A stretch of 53,061 nucleotides of DNA from Candidatus Chlorobium masyuteum (GCF_011601315.1 NZ_JAAORA010000010.1:1-53061), one strand, 5' to 3'. Positions 36,979-48,015 are shown, numbered from the stretch's first letter. Notes: generated by a model not told the origin, from the sequence alone. Program-made: numbers and translations.

Positions 36979-38130
36979 TTACAACAGGAAACTCATCATG
37001 ATACCGGCAGCAACGGCTGAACCGATCACTCCTGCGACATTTGGTGCCATGGCATGCATGATCAGGTGATTGGTCGGATCGGCTTTCAGTCCCTCAATCT
37101 GGGCTACCCTGGCACTTTCCGGTACAGCAGCAACACCTGCAGCTCCGATGAGCGGGTTGATTTTGTTTCCTTCCCTGAGAAAGAGGTTCATGAACCGTGC
37201 AAAAAGGATCCCTCCCGCCGTAGAGAACATGAAAGCAGTTGCTCCAAGGATGAAAATAAGCACTGAACTGCGGGTAAGAAAGGTTGTCGCCTGGGTTGAG
37301 GCTCCGATTGTCACACCAAGAATGATGGTCACGATGTCGATCATGGCGTTTCTGGCCGTATCGGCAAGACGTTTGGTCACCATCGACTCCTTGAGCAGAT
37401 TTCCCAGAAACAGCATACCGAGCAGCGGAAGGGAACCGGGGGAGATGAATCCGGTCAGGAGCAGCGCAAAAACAGGAAACATGACCTTTTCCATCCTGGT
37501 AACCGAGCGTGGCGGTTTCATTTTTATTCTGCGCTCTTTCTGTGTAGTCAGAAGGCGCATGATCGGTGGTTGAATCAGCGGAACAAGCGCCATATAGGTA
37601 TAGGCAGCAATAGCGATGGAACCGACGAGATGAGGCGCAAGCCGGGAGGAGAGATAGATTGCTGTCGGACCGTCAGCTCCCCCGATAATACCGATTGAAG
37701 CGGCTTCCGGATTGGTGAATCCAAGGGAGATAGCTCCGATATAGGTCATGAAAATGCCGAGCTGGGCCGCTGCTCCGAGGAGGATAAGCTTGGGGTTTGA
37801 GATCAGGGGTGAGAAATCGGTCATTGCTCCGATTCCGAGAAAAATCAGGGGAGGGAACACGCCTTTCAGCACACCCTGATAGAGATAGTTCATGACACTG
37901 CCATCCTCATAGATGCCGAGAGCCATGCCCCCATGCTCAATAAACGGGGTATTGCCGATCAGTATACCGAACCCTATCGGAACCAGAAGAATCGGTTGAT
38001 ATTCAAACCGGATGGCCAGATAGATGAAAAGCATTCCAACCAGAATCATCAACAGATGGCCCGGGGTGATGTTGGAAAAACCGGAGTAATCTAAAAACTG
38101 TACAAGTCCATCCATAATCGTGTTATTCAA
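36979..38130 (-). CDS. oadB: Sodium-pumping decarboxylase beta subunit
   Basis: This 383-residue protein has about nine to eleven membrane segments and matches OadB/MmdB/GcdB, the channel subunit that couples biotin decarboxylation to sodium export. Signature strings are LIFLGIGAMTDFSPLISNPK, GIIGGADGPTAIYLSSRLAP (the DGPT sodium site) and NPLIGAAGVAAVPESARVAQ. It overlaps the biotin carrier gene upstream by 8 bp. It acts in the cytoplasmic membrane and is last in a four-gene operon. Confidence 0.95.
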   Translation of the reverse strand: MNNTIMDGLVQFLDYSGFSNITPGHLLMILVGMLFIYLAIRFEYQPILLVPIGFGILIGNTPFIEHGGMALGIYEDGSVMNYLYQGVLKGVFPPLIFLGIGAMTDFSPLISNPKLILLGAAAQLGIFMTYIGAISLGFTNPEAASIGIIGGADGPTAIYLSSRLAPHLVGSIAIAAYTYMALVPLIQPPIMRLLTTQKERRIKMKPPRSVTRMEKVMFPVFALLLTGFISPGSLPLLGMLFLGNLLKESMVTKRLADTARNAMIDIVTIILGVTIGASTQATTFLTRSSVLIFILGATAFMFSTAGGILFARFMNLFLREGNKINPLIGAAGVAAVPESARVAQIEGLKADPTNHLIMHAMAPNVAGVIGSAVAAGIMMSFLL

Positions 38131-38542
38131 TTTCTATCAGGATATCACCCTGCATGACTGTGTCGCCTACCGCTACCCTGACACTTTTGACTGTACCGGC
38201 TTTTTCTGCAAAAATATTGTTCTCCATTTTCATCGCTTCCAGTACCAGTATCGGCTCTTCCCGTTTAACCGGTGAGCCCACCTGGACCATGAGGGCAATA
38301 ATGGTACCGGGAAGCGGTGCCTTTATGATGCTCAACCCCTGGGTGATGAGCGGTTCCGGCGGTTTTGGCGGGGTTGGCGGAGTGTAGCGGACCAGTTTCG
38401 GGGTCTGCGGTCGCTTGATCTCCTGACCCAGCTCTACCTGATAGGATGTGCCGTTTACCTCTATTTCGGCACTGTTCTCCTCAAAGGATTTAATTTCGAC
38501 ATTGTAGCGGTTTCCGCTGATTGTGAATTTATATTTCCTCAT
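38123..38542 (-). CDS. Biotin carboxyl carrier protein of the decarboxylase
   Basis: This 139-residue protein ends in a biotinyl domain with the attachment site LEAMKMENN, biotin on K105. A proline-rich linker (PPTPPKPPEP) connects it to an N-terminal ~50-residue part with beta-hairpin character. It carries the carboxyl group from the carboxyltransferase to the membrane subunit. The gene overlaps the gamma-like gene by 4 bp on one side and oadB by 8 bp on the other, so the operon is tightly coupled. Confidence 0.92.
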   Translation of the reverse strand: MRKYKFTISGNRYNVEIKSFEENSAEIEVNGTSYQVELGQEIKRPQTPKLVRYTPPTPPKPPEPLITQGLSIIKAPLPGTIIALMVQVGSPVKREEPILVLEAMKMENNIFAEKAGTVKSVRVAVGDTVMQGDILIEIE

Positions 38543-38919
38543 CGTTGAAACCCTTTGAAATTAATGACGTTGTAGATTTTCGAATTCCACGGAGTATAGC
38601 TTTTGCCGACTTTTTTGATCGTCAGAATTGCTGTATCCTGATCGTGAAGCTCACTGAGATAGAGCGAGATGGCAACACTGATTGCTGCGCTCACCTCTCC
38701 GGGAATCATGTTTCCTGCCAGAGCTTTTTTTGCTTCATCACCCTCATCGTCAAATGTTCTTCTGATATTCCAGGAGAGCACTTTTGGTATTACACTGAAG
38801 AGAAGGGCGAGCAGAAAGAGCGACAGAAAGACAACACTGTAGCCGGTGACGGCCATCACCAGATGTCCGCTTGTTATAGCCGATAGATCAATCGGTAAAA
38901 TTTGCTGGATGGTAGTCAT
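38539..38919 (-). CDS. Sodium-pump decarboxylase gamma-like (OadG) subunit
   Basis: This 126-residue protein has one membrane segment near the N-terminus (VFLSLFLLALLFSVIPKVLS) and a soluble tail containing SAAISVAISLYLSELHDQDT, the layout of OadG family anchors that hold the complex together. The C-terminal end (NSKIYNVINFKGFQR) is more Bacteroidetes-like than the zinc-binding end of Klebsiella OadG. It lies 13 bp after the carboxyltransferase gene and overlaps the carrier gene by 4 bp. Confidence 0.85.
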   Translation of the reverse strand: MTTIQQILPIDLSAITSGHLVMAVTGYSVVFLSLFLLALLFSVIPKVLSWNIRRTFDDEGDEAKKALAGNMIPGEVSAAISVAISLYLSELHDQDTAILTIKKVGKSYTPWNSKIYNVINFKGFQR

Positions 38920-38932
38920 GGTTTATTGCCTG

Positions 38933-40474
38933 TTACAGTGGAATGGTCGAGTGCTTTTTCGGAGGGTTTTGATCTTTTTTGGTCGAGAGCGTCTGAAGAG
39001 CACGGATTATTCTGAAACGGGTATTGCGTGGTTCAATGATATCGTCGATATATCCGAATTTTGCTGCCTGATAAGGGTTGGCGAATTTTTCACGATACTC
39101 CGCTGCGTTTTCTGCAACAAACCGTGCACGTTCTTCGAGATCTTCAATAGCGTTCAGATCTCTGTTCATGAGCACCTCAATGGCGCCTATCGGGCCCATG
39201 ACAGCAATTTCAGCAGTTGGCCAGGCATAGTTGATATCTCCACGGAGCATTTTGGAACTCATGACGATGTATGCGCCGCCATAGGCTTTGCGGAGAATCA
39301 CGGTGATTTTCGGCACCGTAGCTTCTGCATAGGCAAAAAGCAGTTTTGCTCCGTTGGTGATAATGCCGTCAAACTCCTGAGCACTGCCGGGAAGGAAGCC
39401 GGGAACATCAACAAGCGAAACAAGAGGGATATTGAAGGCATCACAGAACCGGACAAACCTTGCCGCCTTGCGTGATGCATCAATGTCAAGACATCCAGCC
39501 AGGTAGTTGGGCTGATTGGCAACAATCCCTGTTGAGATCCCATTGAAGGTCACAAAGCCGACCACAATGTTTCGTGCATATTGCCGCTGAACTTCAAGAA
39601 ACTCTCCATTATCGGCAATCGAATAGATGATATCCTTGATGTCGTAAGGGATTGACGGCTTTTCGGGTATGATGGAATTCAGTTTGTCGTCAAGACGATC
39701 TGCCGGGTCATTACAGAATGCCTGGGGCGGTTCCTCAAGATTGTTCTGCGGCAGGTAACTCAACAGCTTTTTGATCAAAAGTATTCCCTCCATTTCATCT
39801 TCGCCGACAAAATGGGTGACGCCTGACTTTGTTGCATGCACCGAAGCTCCGCCCAGATCCTCTTCGGTAATGGACTCACCGGTTACGGTTTTGACCACTT
39901 TTGGACCGGTGACAAACATATGACTGGTTTTTTCGACCATGACCACGAAATCAGTAAGCGCAGGAGAGTAAACTGCGCCGCCTGCACAGGGCCCGAAAAT
40001 TGCCGATATCTGGGGAATGACCCCGGATGCCATGACATTTCTCTGGAAAATGCTGCCATAGCCGGCAAGACTCCTTACACCCTCCTGGATTCTTGCCCCG
40101 CCGCTGTCGTTTATGCCTATAAATGGTGCGCCCACCTTCATTGCCTGGTCCATCACCTTGCAGATTTTCAGCGCGTTGGTTTCTGACAGCGAACCACCAA
40201 GCACCGTAAAATCCTGTGCGAACAGATAGACCAGGCGCCCGTCAATGGTTCCGTGACCGGTAATGACGCCGTCTGAAAGAAAGTTCTCTTTGTCAAGGCC
40301 GAAATCGGTTGTCCGGTGGGTGACAAACATATCATACTCTTCAAAACTCCCTTCGTCAAGCAGCATGTTGACTCGTTCGCGGGCTGTAAACTTCCCTTTT
40401 TTATGTTGCGCTTCTATGCGTTTTTCTCCACCTCCGAGGCGGGCTTTTTCGCGTTCGGCAATCAAGCGTTTCAT
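38933..40474 (-). CDS. mmdA: Methylmalonyl-CoA decarboxylase/carboxyltransferase alpha subunit
   Basis: This 513-residue protein is an acyl-CoA carboxyltransferase of the MmdA/PccB type, with two crotonase-like halves. Seen are [20 protein letters not shown] at the N-terminus, [31 protein letters not shown]-type ([20 protein letters not shown]), and the second half [33 protein letters not shown] and [18 protein letters not shown]. Combined with carrier, gamma and beta subunits it would decarboxylate methylmalonyl-CoA (or a related thioester) and pump sodium. A propionyl-CoA carboxylase role is less likely because of the oadB partner. It is first in the operon. Confidence 0.92.
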   Translation of the reverse strand: MKRLIAEREKARLGGGEKRIEAQHKKGKFTARERVNMLLDEGSFEEYDMFVTHRTTDFGLDKENFLSDGVITGHGTIDGRLVYLFAQDFTVLGGSLSETNALKICKVMDQAMKVGAPFIGINDSGGARIQEGVRSLAGYGSIFQRNVMASGVIPQISAIFGPCAGGAVYSPALTDFVVMVEKTSHMFVTGPKVVKTVTGESITEEDLGGASVHATKSGVTHFVGEDEMEGILLIKKLLSYLPQNNLEEPPQAFCNDPADRLDDKLNSIIPEKPSIPYDIKDIIYSIADNGEFLEVQRQYARNIVVGFVTFNGISTGIVANQPNYLAGCLDIDASRKAARFVRFCDAFNIPLVSLVDVPGFLPGSAQEFDGIITNGAKLLFAYAEATVPKITVILRKAYGGAYIVMSSKMLRGDINYAWPTAEIAVMGPIGAIEVLMNRDLNAIEDLEERARFVAENAAEYREKFANPYQAAKFGYIDDIIEPRNTRFRIIRALQTLSTKKDQNPPKKHSTIPL

Positions 40475-40737
40475 TGTTTATTTCTGATATTGATTGACTG
40501 ATTTGCCGTGAATCAGCTGCCTGACTCAATAACCCGGCTCCTGTTCCGATGAGCTTTTATGCTGTCCCGATTATGCAGAGGTGATGCAGATGGGGTCGTT
40601 TATTGCTATGTCGGTTTATTTTTCTAAAGTACTTCTGAATATTGAAAAAAAAACGGTAATAACAGCCATTATCGGCATGCCGGAACGAATAATGTTATAT
40701 TTTTATGGTAAAAGATTTTAAATGGACCTTCGACACT

Positions 40738-41505
40738 ATGACTTCTGATCTTCAGTTTGCCCTTGAAATAGCCGAACAGGCCGGCCGGTTAACCCTCGAT
40801 TATTTTTCCGGCAAATCCCTGCAGGTATTTACCAAAAGGGATTCATCTCCGGTAACCGAAGCGGATCGGAAAGCTGAAGAGCTGATCAGAAGTTCGATAA
40901 GTTCAAAATATCCGGATGATGGTGTGCTTGGCGAAGAGTTTGATGAGCATCCATCGGCAAACAATCGACGCTGGATTATTGATCCGATTGATGGCACCAA
41001 GGCGTTTATTCATGGTGTGCCGCTCTATGGTGTCTTGATTGCTCTTGAGGTTGATGCGGCAATACAGCTTGGCGTTGTTCATTTTCCCGCTCTCAAAGAG
41101 CTCTATTATGCTGAAAAGGGATGCGGGGCATTTATGAATGGCTCTCCCATATCGGTCTCCTCGATTGTCGAGCTCCCAGATGCGACGGTTGTTTATACCG
41201 AAAAAGAGTATCTGCTTGATCTGCCCTCGCAGCATCCTGTTGACCGGCTTCGCCTGGAGGGGGGACTGGTGCGTGGCTGGGGTGACTGCTATGGCCATAT
41301 GCTTGTGGCATCAGGCCGGGCAGAAGTGGCCGTTGATAAAATTATGAGCCCCTGGGATTGTGCGGCCCTGATACCGGTTGTTACTGAGGCAGGCGGCATC
41401 TGTTTTGACTACCGCGGCGAGGCAACCATTTACGGGGAAGGCCTTGTCAGTGCCAATCATGCAATTGGCAGTGTGCTGCTTCAGGATATCGCAAATCATC
41501 TTTGA
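40738..41505 (+). CDS. hisN: Histidinol-phosphatase of the inositol-monophosphatase family
   Basis: This 255-residue enzyme shows the metal-binding residues of the IMPase fold: E66/E67 in LGEEFDE, D82 and D85 in IDPIDGTKAF, and D207 in MSPWDCAAL. The block RGWGDCYGHMLVASGRAEVA is characteristic of HisN histidinol-phosphate phosphatases rather than inositol or PAP phosphatases. It removes phosphate from histidinol phosphate in histidine synthesis. I start it at ATG 40738; ATG 40705 would add eleven residues with no family match. The neighbouring small membrane protein follows 9 bp later. Confidence 0.87.
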   Translation: MTSDLQFALEIAEQAGRLTLDYFSGKSLQVFTKRDSSPVTEADRKAEELIRSSISSKYPDDGVLGEEFDEHPSANNRRWIIDPIDGTKAFIHGVPLYGVLIALEVDAAIQLGVVHFPALKELYYAEKGCGAFMNGSPISVSSIVELPDATVVYTEKEYLLDLPSQHPVDRLRLEGGLVRGWGDCYGHMLVASGRAEVAVDKIMSPWDCAALIPVVTEAGGICFDYRGEATIYGEGLVSANHAIGSVLLQDIANHL

Positions 41506-41514
41506 TTACTCTTG

Positions 41515-42042
41515 ATGACAACAGTTCTTCTTCTTGCTGTCGTTCTGCTGCTCCTTGCAGTTCTGGTTATGCTCCTGACCGGTTGGCCGGGCAGAGTACA
41601 GAAGGAGATCGAACATACCGGAATGGAGCTGCGCAGGGAACTTTCCCAGCATCGGGCTGACTCGCTGCAGCTTCTCCATGCCATGCGTATTGAACTGGAG
41701 GAGTCGTTAAGGGAGACGATCGAACAGAAACTCGACGCTGTTGCGGTTGATAGTCGCCGCACCGCTGAGCGGCGCAAAAAGCCGGTTCCTGTTCAGTCGC
41801 AAAATCCATTGCATGATGAAGAAGAGGTGGAAGCGGAAGATGACCTTAATGGTCGGTACCGCCGCAGAAATGGTTCCGGCGCAGGTTCGGCAGCGGATGA
41901 TCGCCAGCTTATGCTTTTTTCCGTTACAGATGAGCGGCAGGAGCCGGTCAATGCAGTTCCGGTTGAGTCGGCAGCAACGATTTTCTGCGATATTGATGAT
42001 ATTCCCGGTGTCGAGGATCTGGCTGACTATGAAGATTTATAG
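41515..42042 (+). CDS. Small membrane protein with coiled coil
   Basis: The 175-residue product has one N-terminal membrane span (VLLLAVVLLLLAVLVMLLTG), a charged helix that looks like a coiled coil (QKEIEHTGMELRRELSQHRA through EESLRETIEQKLDAV), and an acidic, probably disordered C-terminus ending in IPGVEDLADYEDL. The membrane-coiled coil arrangement recalls RmuC N-termini or DivIVA-like scaffolds, but the family is not recognised. It follows hisN by 9 bp and converges on hemD 31 bp away. Confidence 0.6.
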   Translation: MTTVLLLAVVLLLLAVLVMLLTGWPGRVQKEIEHTGMELRRELSQHRADSLQLLHAMRIELEESLRETIEQKLDAVAVDSRRTAERRKKPVPVQSQNPLHDEEEVEAEDDLNGRYRRRNGSGAGSAADDRQLMLFSVTDERQEPVNAVPVESAATIFCDIDDIPGVEDLADYEDL

Positions 42043-42073
42043 ACAGAGAGATAAAACAAATCAGGACCGGTTT

Positions 42074-42817
42074 TTATTGTTGCAGGGCTTTGGCGATGGC
42101 TTTGGCAAAGCCGGGGCCGTCAAATGATTCCGGGATGATATCAACCTGAAGACCGATTTTTTCAAGAGCTGAAGCGGTCGTTGTGCCTATTGCGGCCACA
42201 AGTACTCCGGATGGAAGTGCAGTCGACTCGATAGCTTCAAAAAAATTGATGGCAGTCGAGGGGCTTGTAAACGAGAGGCAGGAGAGCTTGCCCTGTTCAA
42301 GCAGCGTTTTTACTTTTACGGTCTCTTCAAGGGATGGAGGAAGGTTTTCATAAACGGTGAGCTCTACGCAATGGCCACCCCGTTTTTCAATGACATCAGG
42401 AATTGTTCCAAGTGAAAGAGAGCCGCGGACAAAGAGAAATGTTCGGCCGGTAATCGCTTCAATTCCGATCTCCTCCATGAGGGTCACGGCATCGGCGATT
42501 TTCGGGACAGGCTGGGTGGTAACACCATGTTTGGCGAGGTCACCGGAAGTTGTTTTCCCTACAGCCCATATCTTGAGCTTCTGAAGGTGTTGCAACTCTT
42601 CAGGACTTTCGGTAAGCAGTCGATCCAGAAAGAAACTGACACTGTTCGGGCTGGTAAAAAATACGCCGTCAAACTTGCTCAGATCGGGGACACTCCAGCC
42701 GGAAACCGGCCTGATCTCGATTGTCGGAAAGACAAAAGAGTTCAGGCCGTACTGTTCCAGTTCCTTTACAAAAGATGCAGCTTGTTGTTTCGGACGGGTA
42801 ACAAGAACTGTTTTCAT
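42074..42817 (-). CDS. hemD: Uroporphyrinogen-III synthase
   Basis: This 247-residue protein has the two-domain HemD layout: [20 protein letters not shown] at the start, [32 protein letters not shown] and, in the second domain, [20 protein letters not shown] and [20 protein letters not shown]. It closes hydroxymethylbilane into uroporphyrinogen III, the precursor of heme, siroheme, cobalamin and bacteriochlorophyll. Its ATG shares the A of the hemC stop (TGATG), so the two are coupled. Confidence 0.93.
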   Translation of the reverse strand: MKTVLVTRPKQQAASFVKELEQYGLNSFVFPTIEIRPVSGWSVPDLSKFDGVFFTSPNSVSFFLDRLLTESPEELQHLQKLKIWAVGKTTSGDLAKHGVTTQPVPKIADAVTLMEEIGIEAITGRTFLFVRGSLSLGTIPDVIEKRGGHCVELTVYENLPPSLEETVKVKTLLEQGKLSCLSFTSPSTAINFFEAIESTALPSGVLVAAIGTTTASALEKIGLQVDIIPESFDGPGFAKAIAKALQQ

Positions 42818-43758
42818 CAGCGGGTTTTGCGGATTTGCGACAGAATTGCGTCAGCACCCTGTGCCAGGAGCTTCTCGGCAAGTGCAATACCGGCTTCTTC
42901 AGCCTGTTCGGGGGAGGTAAGTCCGGTTTTTGTTATTTCATCATGCAGACCGACTTTACCGTCAACTGATCCGACATAGGCAAGCAGCTTGAGTGTTCCG
43001 TTCTGGAACGAGCCATAGGCGCCGATCGGGATCTGGCAGCCGCCCTGGAGATGACGGAGCAGAGCACGTTCAGCCCTGCAGCAGTACTCGGTATTTGAGT
43101 GGTTGAGGATGCGTACAATCTCTCTTGTCTGCTCATCATCAACACGGGTCTCAATGCCGAGCGCACCCTGTCCTACAGCTGGAAGCATCACTTCATGCGG
43201 AAGAATCTCCGAAATGCGGTCGCTGAAATTCAGGCGGTAGACACCGGCATAGGCAAGCATCATGGCATCAAATTCACCGGCATCAAACTTCTGGAAGCGG
43301 GTATTGAGATTGCCTCTGATATCACGAATATCAAGATCGGGGCGAAGGCTCAGGAGCTGCGACATACGGCGCAGACTGCTTGTGGCCATTTTGGCATTTG
43401 CAGGCAGCTCCTTCAGTTTGACGCCGCCCTTTGATATGATGACGTCCCGTGTGTCTTCACGCTCGGTAAAGGAGGTGATGATCAGTCCTTCAGGTGTTCC
43501 TGTCGGCACATCCTTCAGGCTGTGAACGGCAAGGTCAATCTCTTTGGCAATCAGGTGTTTTTCGATGTCCTTGGTGAACAGACCCATATCGCCGATTTTT
43601 GACAGGGGGGAGTCAAGAAGTACATCACCGGTTGTTTTAACCAGCTTCAGTGTGATGTCGAGTTCAGGGAAATGCCTCGAAAGTTCCGTCTTGGTGAATT
43701 CTGCCTGCCACAAAGCGAGGGGGCTGGATCTGGTACCGATGATAAGCTGTTTTTTCAA
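42817..43758 (-). CDS. hemC: Porphobilinogen deaminase (hydroxymethylbilane synthase)
   Basis: This 313-residue enzyme links four porphobilinogens into hydroxymethylbilane. The N-terminus [29 protein letters not shown] and [20 protein letters not shown] are standard. The dipyrromethane cofactor would be attached to C241 in [13 protein letters not shown]. It lies 19 bp after hemA and overlaps hemD by one base. Confidence 0.96.
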   Translation of the reverse strand: MKKQLIIGTRSSPLALWQAEFTKTELSRHFPELDITLKLVKTTGDVLLDSPLSKIGDMGLFTKDIEKHLIAKEIDLAVHSLKDVPTGTPEGLIITSFTEREDTRDVIISKGGVKLKELPANAKMATSSLRRMSQLLSLRPDLDIRDIRGNLNTRFQKFDAGEFDAMMLAYAGVYRLNFSDRISEILPHEVMLPAVGQGALGIETRVDDEQTREIVRILNHSNTEYCCRAERALLRHLQGGCQIPIGAYGSFQNGTLKLLAYVGSVDGKVGLHDEITKTGLTSPEQAEEAGIALAEKLLAQGADAILSQIRKTR

Positions 43759-43777
43759 AGCAATTACGGATTTTTAT

Positions 43778-45055
43778 TTAGTGTGACTGATTTGGTTCTT
43801 CGAGATCAAAAACGTTGCGGACAAGATCGACTCTGCTGGGCATGGTGTCTGCGGTATCAATCGGCGCCTTGAGCATTTTAATCGGGTGGTGCAGGATTTT
43901 TTTCAGGATACGGTCTGTCAGATGCTCCATTCTCTGAAGCTCCTCCTCGCTTACCTTGTAACGGTAACGCTCCAGCTCCTTCTCCTTGATTTCAATGAAT
44001 TTTGACTGCAGGTCAACAATGGTGGGCCGGACTTTGAGCGTGTTGATCCATTGTCCGAAAGCAACAAGCTCCTCCTCAATGATGGCATTGACTTTCGGGA
44101 GTTCGCGACTCCGTTTTTCAAGGTTCTTGTCAATGATGTGCTTGAGCGCATCAATATCCTTGAGAAACATGTTCTGAAGCTTTGAAATGTCGGGGTCGAC
44201 GTTTCTTGGCAGTCCAAGGTCGAGAATGATAACCGGCTTCAGCTTGCGTTTAAGCATGCTCTGGTGCATTTCCGATTCTGTCAGAATGTACTCTTTGCTG
44301 CTGACTGCGGTGATAATGATATCGAACTCGTGAAGATGATCCTTGTATGACTCGTAGGGCAGAACCTTGTTGGTACCAAGCTCTTCGCTGAGGGCTTCGG
44401 CTTTTGCAAGTGTCCTGTTGGTAATAACGATGTTGCGTGCGTTTTTCTGGAATATGTGCTTTGCTGCCAGTTCACCCGTTTCACCGGCACCGACCAGCAG
44501 AACCTTCTTCATGGAGAGGTTGGAGAAGATTTTCTGCGCAAGTTCGACAGCTGCATAGCTGACCGAAACAGCGCCCTCCATGATCTTTGTTTTGGTTTTT
44601 ACCTTTTTGGCAACACTGAACGCGGTATGGCAGAGTCGGGTAAGGAGGATGCCCGCCGCCTGTGTCTCTGCGGCAATGCGGTATGCGTTCTTTACCTGGC
44701 CGAGAATCTGGCCTTCACCGAGAATCAGCGAATCAATCGCGCTTGCCACTTCAAAGATGTGGCGTGCGGTACCGCAGTAGAAGCGGCTGAAAAAGTGTTC
44801 GGGGCGTACCTCTTTCTGGGCATCCTTGAAGGCGATCAGATACTCTTTGAGGTACTCTCCCGTGACTTCATGCATCGCGGGAACTACATAAAGCTCTGTT
44901 CTGTTGCAAGTGGAGATAACCATTGCTTCATGGGCAATTCCGCTTTCAATCAGACCCGTAATGAACTCCTTGTTCTGAACTTCTGAAAGCGAGATTCTTT
45001 CACGGATTTCAATTGGTGCGGTTTTGTGATTGACACCGATCGAAATGATGTTCAT
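43778..45055 (-). CDS. hemA: Glutamyl-tRNA reductase
   Basis: This 425-residue enzyme reduces glutamyl-tRNA to glutamate semialdehyde, the first committed step of the C5 route to tetrapyrroles, as used by green sulfur bacteria. The catalytic cysteine is C50 in [10 protein letters not shown]. The block [12 protein letters not shown]-type ([19 protein letters not shown]), the NADPH loop [16 protein letters not shown] and the C-terminal dimerisation helix ([20 protein letters not shown]) are present. The start ATG 45055 ([14 protein letters not shown]) is the standard one; the frame stays open upstream. Confidence 0.96.
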   Translation of the reverse strand: MNIISIGVNHKTAPIEIRERISLSEVQNKEFITGLIESGIAHEAMVISTCNRTELYVVPAMHEVTGEYLKEYLIAFKDAQKEVRPEHFFSRFYCGTARHIFEVASAIDSLILGEGQILGQVKNAYRIAAETQAAGILLTRLCHTAFSVAKKVKTKTKIMEGAVSVSYAAVELAQKIFSNLSMKKVLLVGAGETGELAAKHIFQKNARNIVITNRTLAKAEALSEELGTNKVLPYESYKDHLHEFDIIITAVSSKEYILTESEMHQSMLKRKLKPVIILDLGLPRNVDPDISKLQNMFLKDIDALKHIIDKNLEKRSRELPKVNAIIEEELVAFGQWINTLKVRPTIVDLQSKFIEIKEKELERYRYKVSEEELQRMEHLTDRILKKILHHPIKMLKAPIDTADTMPSRVDLVRNVFDLEEPNQSH

Positions 45056-45171
45056 AGCAGGGCTGTTTAAGTTATCTGATGTTGGACAATGCCACAAAAA
45101 ACTCTGTGCAGAACAAACTGATAAGTTTTAAATATACCCTAAAAGCCTCAAACTTTCAAACATAAGGGGAT

Positions 45172-46017
45172 TTAAAAGCTCAGGGTATGAAATGTGGGTG
45201 AAAAAAAGGTCATGAGTACAATGAGCGCTGTAACAAAGACGAAGAGAAAGATAAAGAGATAGGCCATGTGTTTGATGTCCCATCCGATAATCGGCTTGAT
45301 AAAGATACTCGCTCCGTAGATAAGCCAGATGATGACCAGTGTAATGAGCTTTGGCTCCAGGATGGTGACGGTGCCTTTGATTGCGTGCTGTTCGACCACG
45401 CCTGCAAACAGCGTGATTGAGAGAAACAGAAAGCCGAAAGCCACTGCGTGCATGATAAGCCGTTCAAGCACTTCAAGATTCGGCAGTCGCTGAAAAAGCA
45501 GTTCAAACCGGTTCTGTTCAATTTGCCGGAACAGCAGTAGATAGAGAATACTGTAAAGTCCTGCGATCGCTATTGAGCTGAATCCGAAAATGGTTGTAAT
45601 CAGGTGAACACCAATTCCGATACCGCTGAACGCTGTTCCCGTATTCGGAGTCAGGGATGTCAGGACCGAGGAGATAAGCTGCGCTCCGGATGCAAAGGAG
45701 ATGACAAAAAATCCTGTTTTATCACTTTTGGTTGTGAACTCTATGAAGAGGTAGATAATGGTCAGGGTGAGCGCTACCATGGTCATCAGATTGACGGTAG
45801 AATAGCTGATCTTGTACCCTTCGATGGAGGTCAAAAGACCGAGATAGAGCACATGGGTTACTAACGTAAGGCTGAGCAGCGGTCGTTTGTACTGTTTTGC
45901 AAACTCGATATCACTGAAAAAATGGGCTCCGTAGAGAAATGTGGTCACCAGATAGAGCAGCGAGACTATCTGATTGAGCACAAGAAGCGGAAGATTGTTG
46001 AGTAATATATTGTTCAT
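45172..46017 (-). CDS. CcsA/HemX-like membrane protein
   Basis: This 281-residue protein has eight or so membrane segments and fits the cytochrome c assembly family PF01578 (CcsA/HemX). Seen are YLGLLTSIEGYKISYSTVNL and the closing SPFTHTL-like end; WDIKHMAYLFIFLF near the C-terminus takes the place of the usual tryptophan/histidine heme-handling loop. In many bacteria a HemX protein is encoded next to hemA and lowers its amount or helps cytochrome c maturation. Here it is the gene just upstream of hemA, 116 bp away and on the same strand. Full CcsA function would need a ResB/CcsB partner, not seen here. Confidence 0.75.
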   Translation of the reverse strand: MNNILLNNLPLLVLNQIVSLLYLVTTFLYGAHFFSDIEFAKQYKRPLLSLTLVTHVLYLGLLTSIEGYKISYSTVNLMTMVALTLTIIYLFIEFTTKSDKTGFFVISFASGAQLISSVLTSLTPNTGTAFSGIGIGVHLITTIFGFSSIAIAGLYSILYLLLFRQIEQNRFELLFQRLPNLEVLERLIMHAVAFGFLFLSITLFAGVVEQHAIKGTVTILEPKLITLVIIWLIYGASIFIKPIIGWDIKHMAYLFIFLFVFVTALIVLMTFFSPTFHTLSF

Positions 46018-46133
46018 TGTATTGGTGCGGGGAAGTGTCCGGACGATAAAAAGTTACTTTGGTTTCCGGAAAAAGAGCTGTGTGAGGCTCCTTGTCAGGG
46101 GACAAAGATTGCGGCCATAAATACAAAGAAAAA

Positions 46134-46163
46134 TTGTATATTCGGGCCGGTACGGGGTATAAA
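46134..46163 (+). promoter_or_regulatory. Possible sigma-70 promoter of typA
   Basis: TTGTAT (46134-46139) and TATAAA (46158-46163) are separated by 18 bp and lie 25 bp before ATG 46189. The ribosome site AAGGAAAAAAG follows. Prediction by eye only. Confidence 0.4.
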
Positions 46164-46188
46164 TATACTTTATTTACAAGGAAAAAAG

Positions 46189-48015
46189 ATGAGTGATACA
46201 AAGAATATCAGAAATATAGCCATTATCGCCCACGTTGATCATGGAAAAACAACACTTGTTGATTCGATTTTTCAGAAGACAGGCGCCTTCAGGGATAATC
46301 AGCAGGTAAATGTAAGGGTGCTTGATTCCAATCCCCAGGAGCGTGAGCGGGGAATTACCATTTTTTCGAAAAATGCAGCGGCGGTTTATAAAGATCACAA
46401 GATCAATATTGTTGATACACCGGGTCACGCCGACTTTGGCGGTGAGGTTGAACGTATTCTGCAGATGGTTGACGGTGTGCTGCTCCTCGTTGATGCGTTT
46501 GAAGGGCCGATGCCGCAGACCAAGTTTGTACTTCGCAAAGCCCTTGAGCTCCATCTGAAGCCGATTGTGGTTATCAACAAGATCGACCGGCCGCAGTCTG
46601 ATCCGGTCAAGGTGCATGATCAGGTTCTTGATCTCTTTATTGCCCTCGGTGCTGAAGAGCATCAGCTTGATTTCCCCTATATCTTTACATCGGCCAAAAA
46701 CGGTATTGCCAAATACAGCATGGATGATGAAGATGGCGACATGAGCCTGCTTCTTGATATCATCATCAAGGAGATTCCTGCTCCGGTTGCCGAAGATGAC
46801 GGAGGTTTCCAGATGCTGGTGACGACGCTTGATTATAGCGACTACATTGGAAAAATAGCTATCGGCCGCATTCATCGCGGCAAGGTTAGCCCCGGAAGCC
46901 AGCTTGTTGTTGTCTCTCCTGATGGCATTGTTGGAAAGGGGACGGTAACAAAGGTTTTCCAGTTTGACAAGGTGCAGAAAATCGAGGCGAAGGAAGCGAC
47001 ATCAGGCGACATTATTGCCATTGCCGGTATCCCTGATGCCACCGTCGGCTTGACTCTCGCTTCAGTTGATGATCCGGTATCGCTTGATTCATTTGAAATC
47101 AGCAAGCCGACCCTCTCCATGCTCTTTTCGGTCAACGACTCTCCTTTTGCCGGACTGGAAGGAAAAGAGGTCACCAGCCGGAAAATTCGTGAGCGTCTGA
47201 TGAAAGAGGTTATGACCAATGTCGCTCTCAACGTCGAAGAGACCGACAGCGCAGATACCTTCCGTGTTTCAGGAAGGGGAGAGCTCCATCTTTCGGTTTT
47301 GATTGAAACCATGCGGCGTGAAGGTTATGAACTTGCCATTGCCCGGCCTGAGGTGATCATGCATTATGATGAGCAGGGAACGATGCTTGAGCCTATCGAG
47401 CATGTTACTATTGATATTCCGGAAGAGTATACCGGTGTGATTATCGAAAAGATGGGTCGCAGAAAGGCGGAGATGATTCACATGGGTACCCTTCGCGGCG
47501 GTATGGTAAGGGTTGAGTTTGAAATTCCAACAAGAGGACTTATCGGTTACAACCTTGAGTTTACCACCGATACCAAAGGCGAGGGCATCATGTCGCACGT
47601 CTTTATCAACTACCAGCCGTTCAAGGGCAAGCTCCCCTCACGTGAAACCGGCGCACTTGTCGTTTCCGAAACAGGGATTTGTGTTGCTTATTCGTTGAGC
47701 GCCCTTGAAGATCGCGGAACCTTCTTCGTTTCGCCAAATACCAAGGTATATGCAGGCATGATTGTCGGTGAGTCCACAAGAGGTCTTGATATTACCATGA
47801 ACGTCTGCAAAACCAAAAAGCTCAGCAACATGCGCTCATCGGGAACAGACGAGTCACTTCGTCTCACTCCTCCCAAAATCCTTTCGCTGGAGCAGGCTCT
47901 TGAGTTTATCAATGACGATGAGCTGCTTGAGGTAACGCCTCTGAGCATCAGACTCAGAAAGAAGCTCCTTGATCCAAACGCCAGGGCAAGGGCGACGAAA
48001 AAAGCTAACGCCTGA
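46189..48015 (+). CDS. typA: Ribosome-binding GTPase TypA/BipA
   Basis: This 608-residue translational GTPase has G1 [10 protein letters not shown], the RGITIFSKN switch, [29 protein letters not shown], then the EF-G-like domains and the BipA-specific C-terminal domain ([20 protein letters not shown] to [20 protein letters not shown]). It works in ribosome assembly and stress adaptation in the cytosol. Length is standard. It stands alone, with a terminator after it. Confidence 0.96.
   Translation: MSDTKNIRNIAIIAHVDHGKTTLVDSIFQKTGAFRDNQQVNVRVLDSNPQERERGITIFSKNAAAVYKDHKINIVDTPGHADFGGEVERILQMVDGVLLLVDAFEGPMPQTKFVLRKALELHLKPIVVINKIDRPQSDPVKVHDQVLDLFIALGAEEHQLDFPYIFTSAKNGIAKYSMDDEDGDMSLLLDIIIKEIPAPVAEDDGGFQMLVTTLDYSDYIGKIAIGRIHRGKVSPGSQLVVVSPDGIVGKGTVTKVFQFDKVQKIEAKEATSGDIIAIAGIPDATVGLTLASVDDPVSLDSFEISKPTLSMLFSVNDSPFAGLEGKEVTSRKIRERLMKEVMTNVALNVEETDSADTFRVSGRGELHLSVLIETMRREGYELAIARPEVIMHYDEQGTMLEPIEHVTIDIPEEYTGVIIEKMGRRKAEMIHMGTLRGGMVRVEFEIPTRGLIGYNLEFTTDTKGEGIMSHVFINYQPFKGKLPSRETGALVVSETGICVAYSLSALEDRGTFFVSPNTKVYAGMIVGESTRGLDITMNVCKTKKLSNMRSSGTDESLRLTPPKILSLEQALEFINDDELLEVTPLSIRLRKKLLDPNARARATKKANA

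Noticed and set aside
38933-40474. Propionyl-CoA carboxylase beta subunit as primary call
   Set aside because: The sequence family cannot separate the two well, but the adjoining OadB-type pump and OadG-like gene favour a decarboxylase complex.
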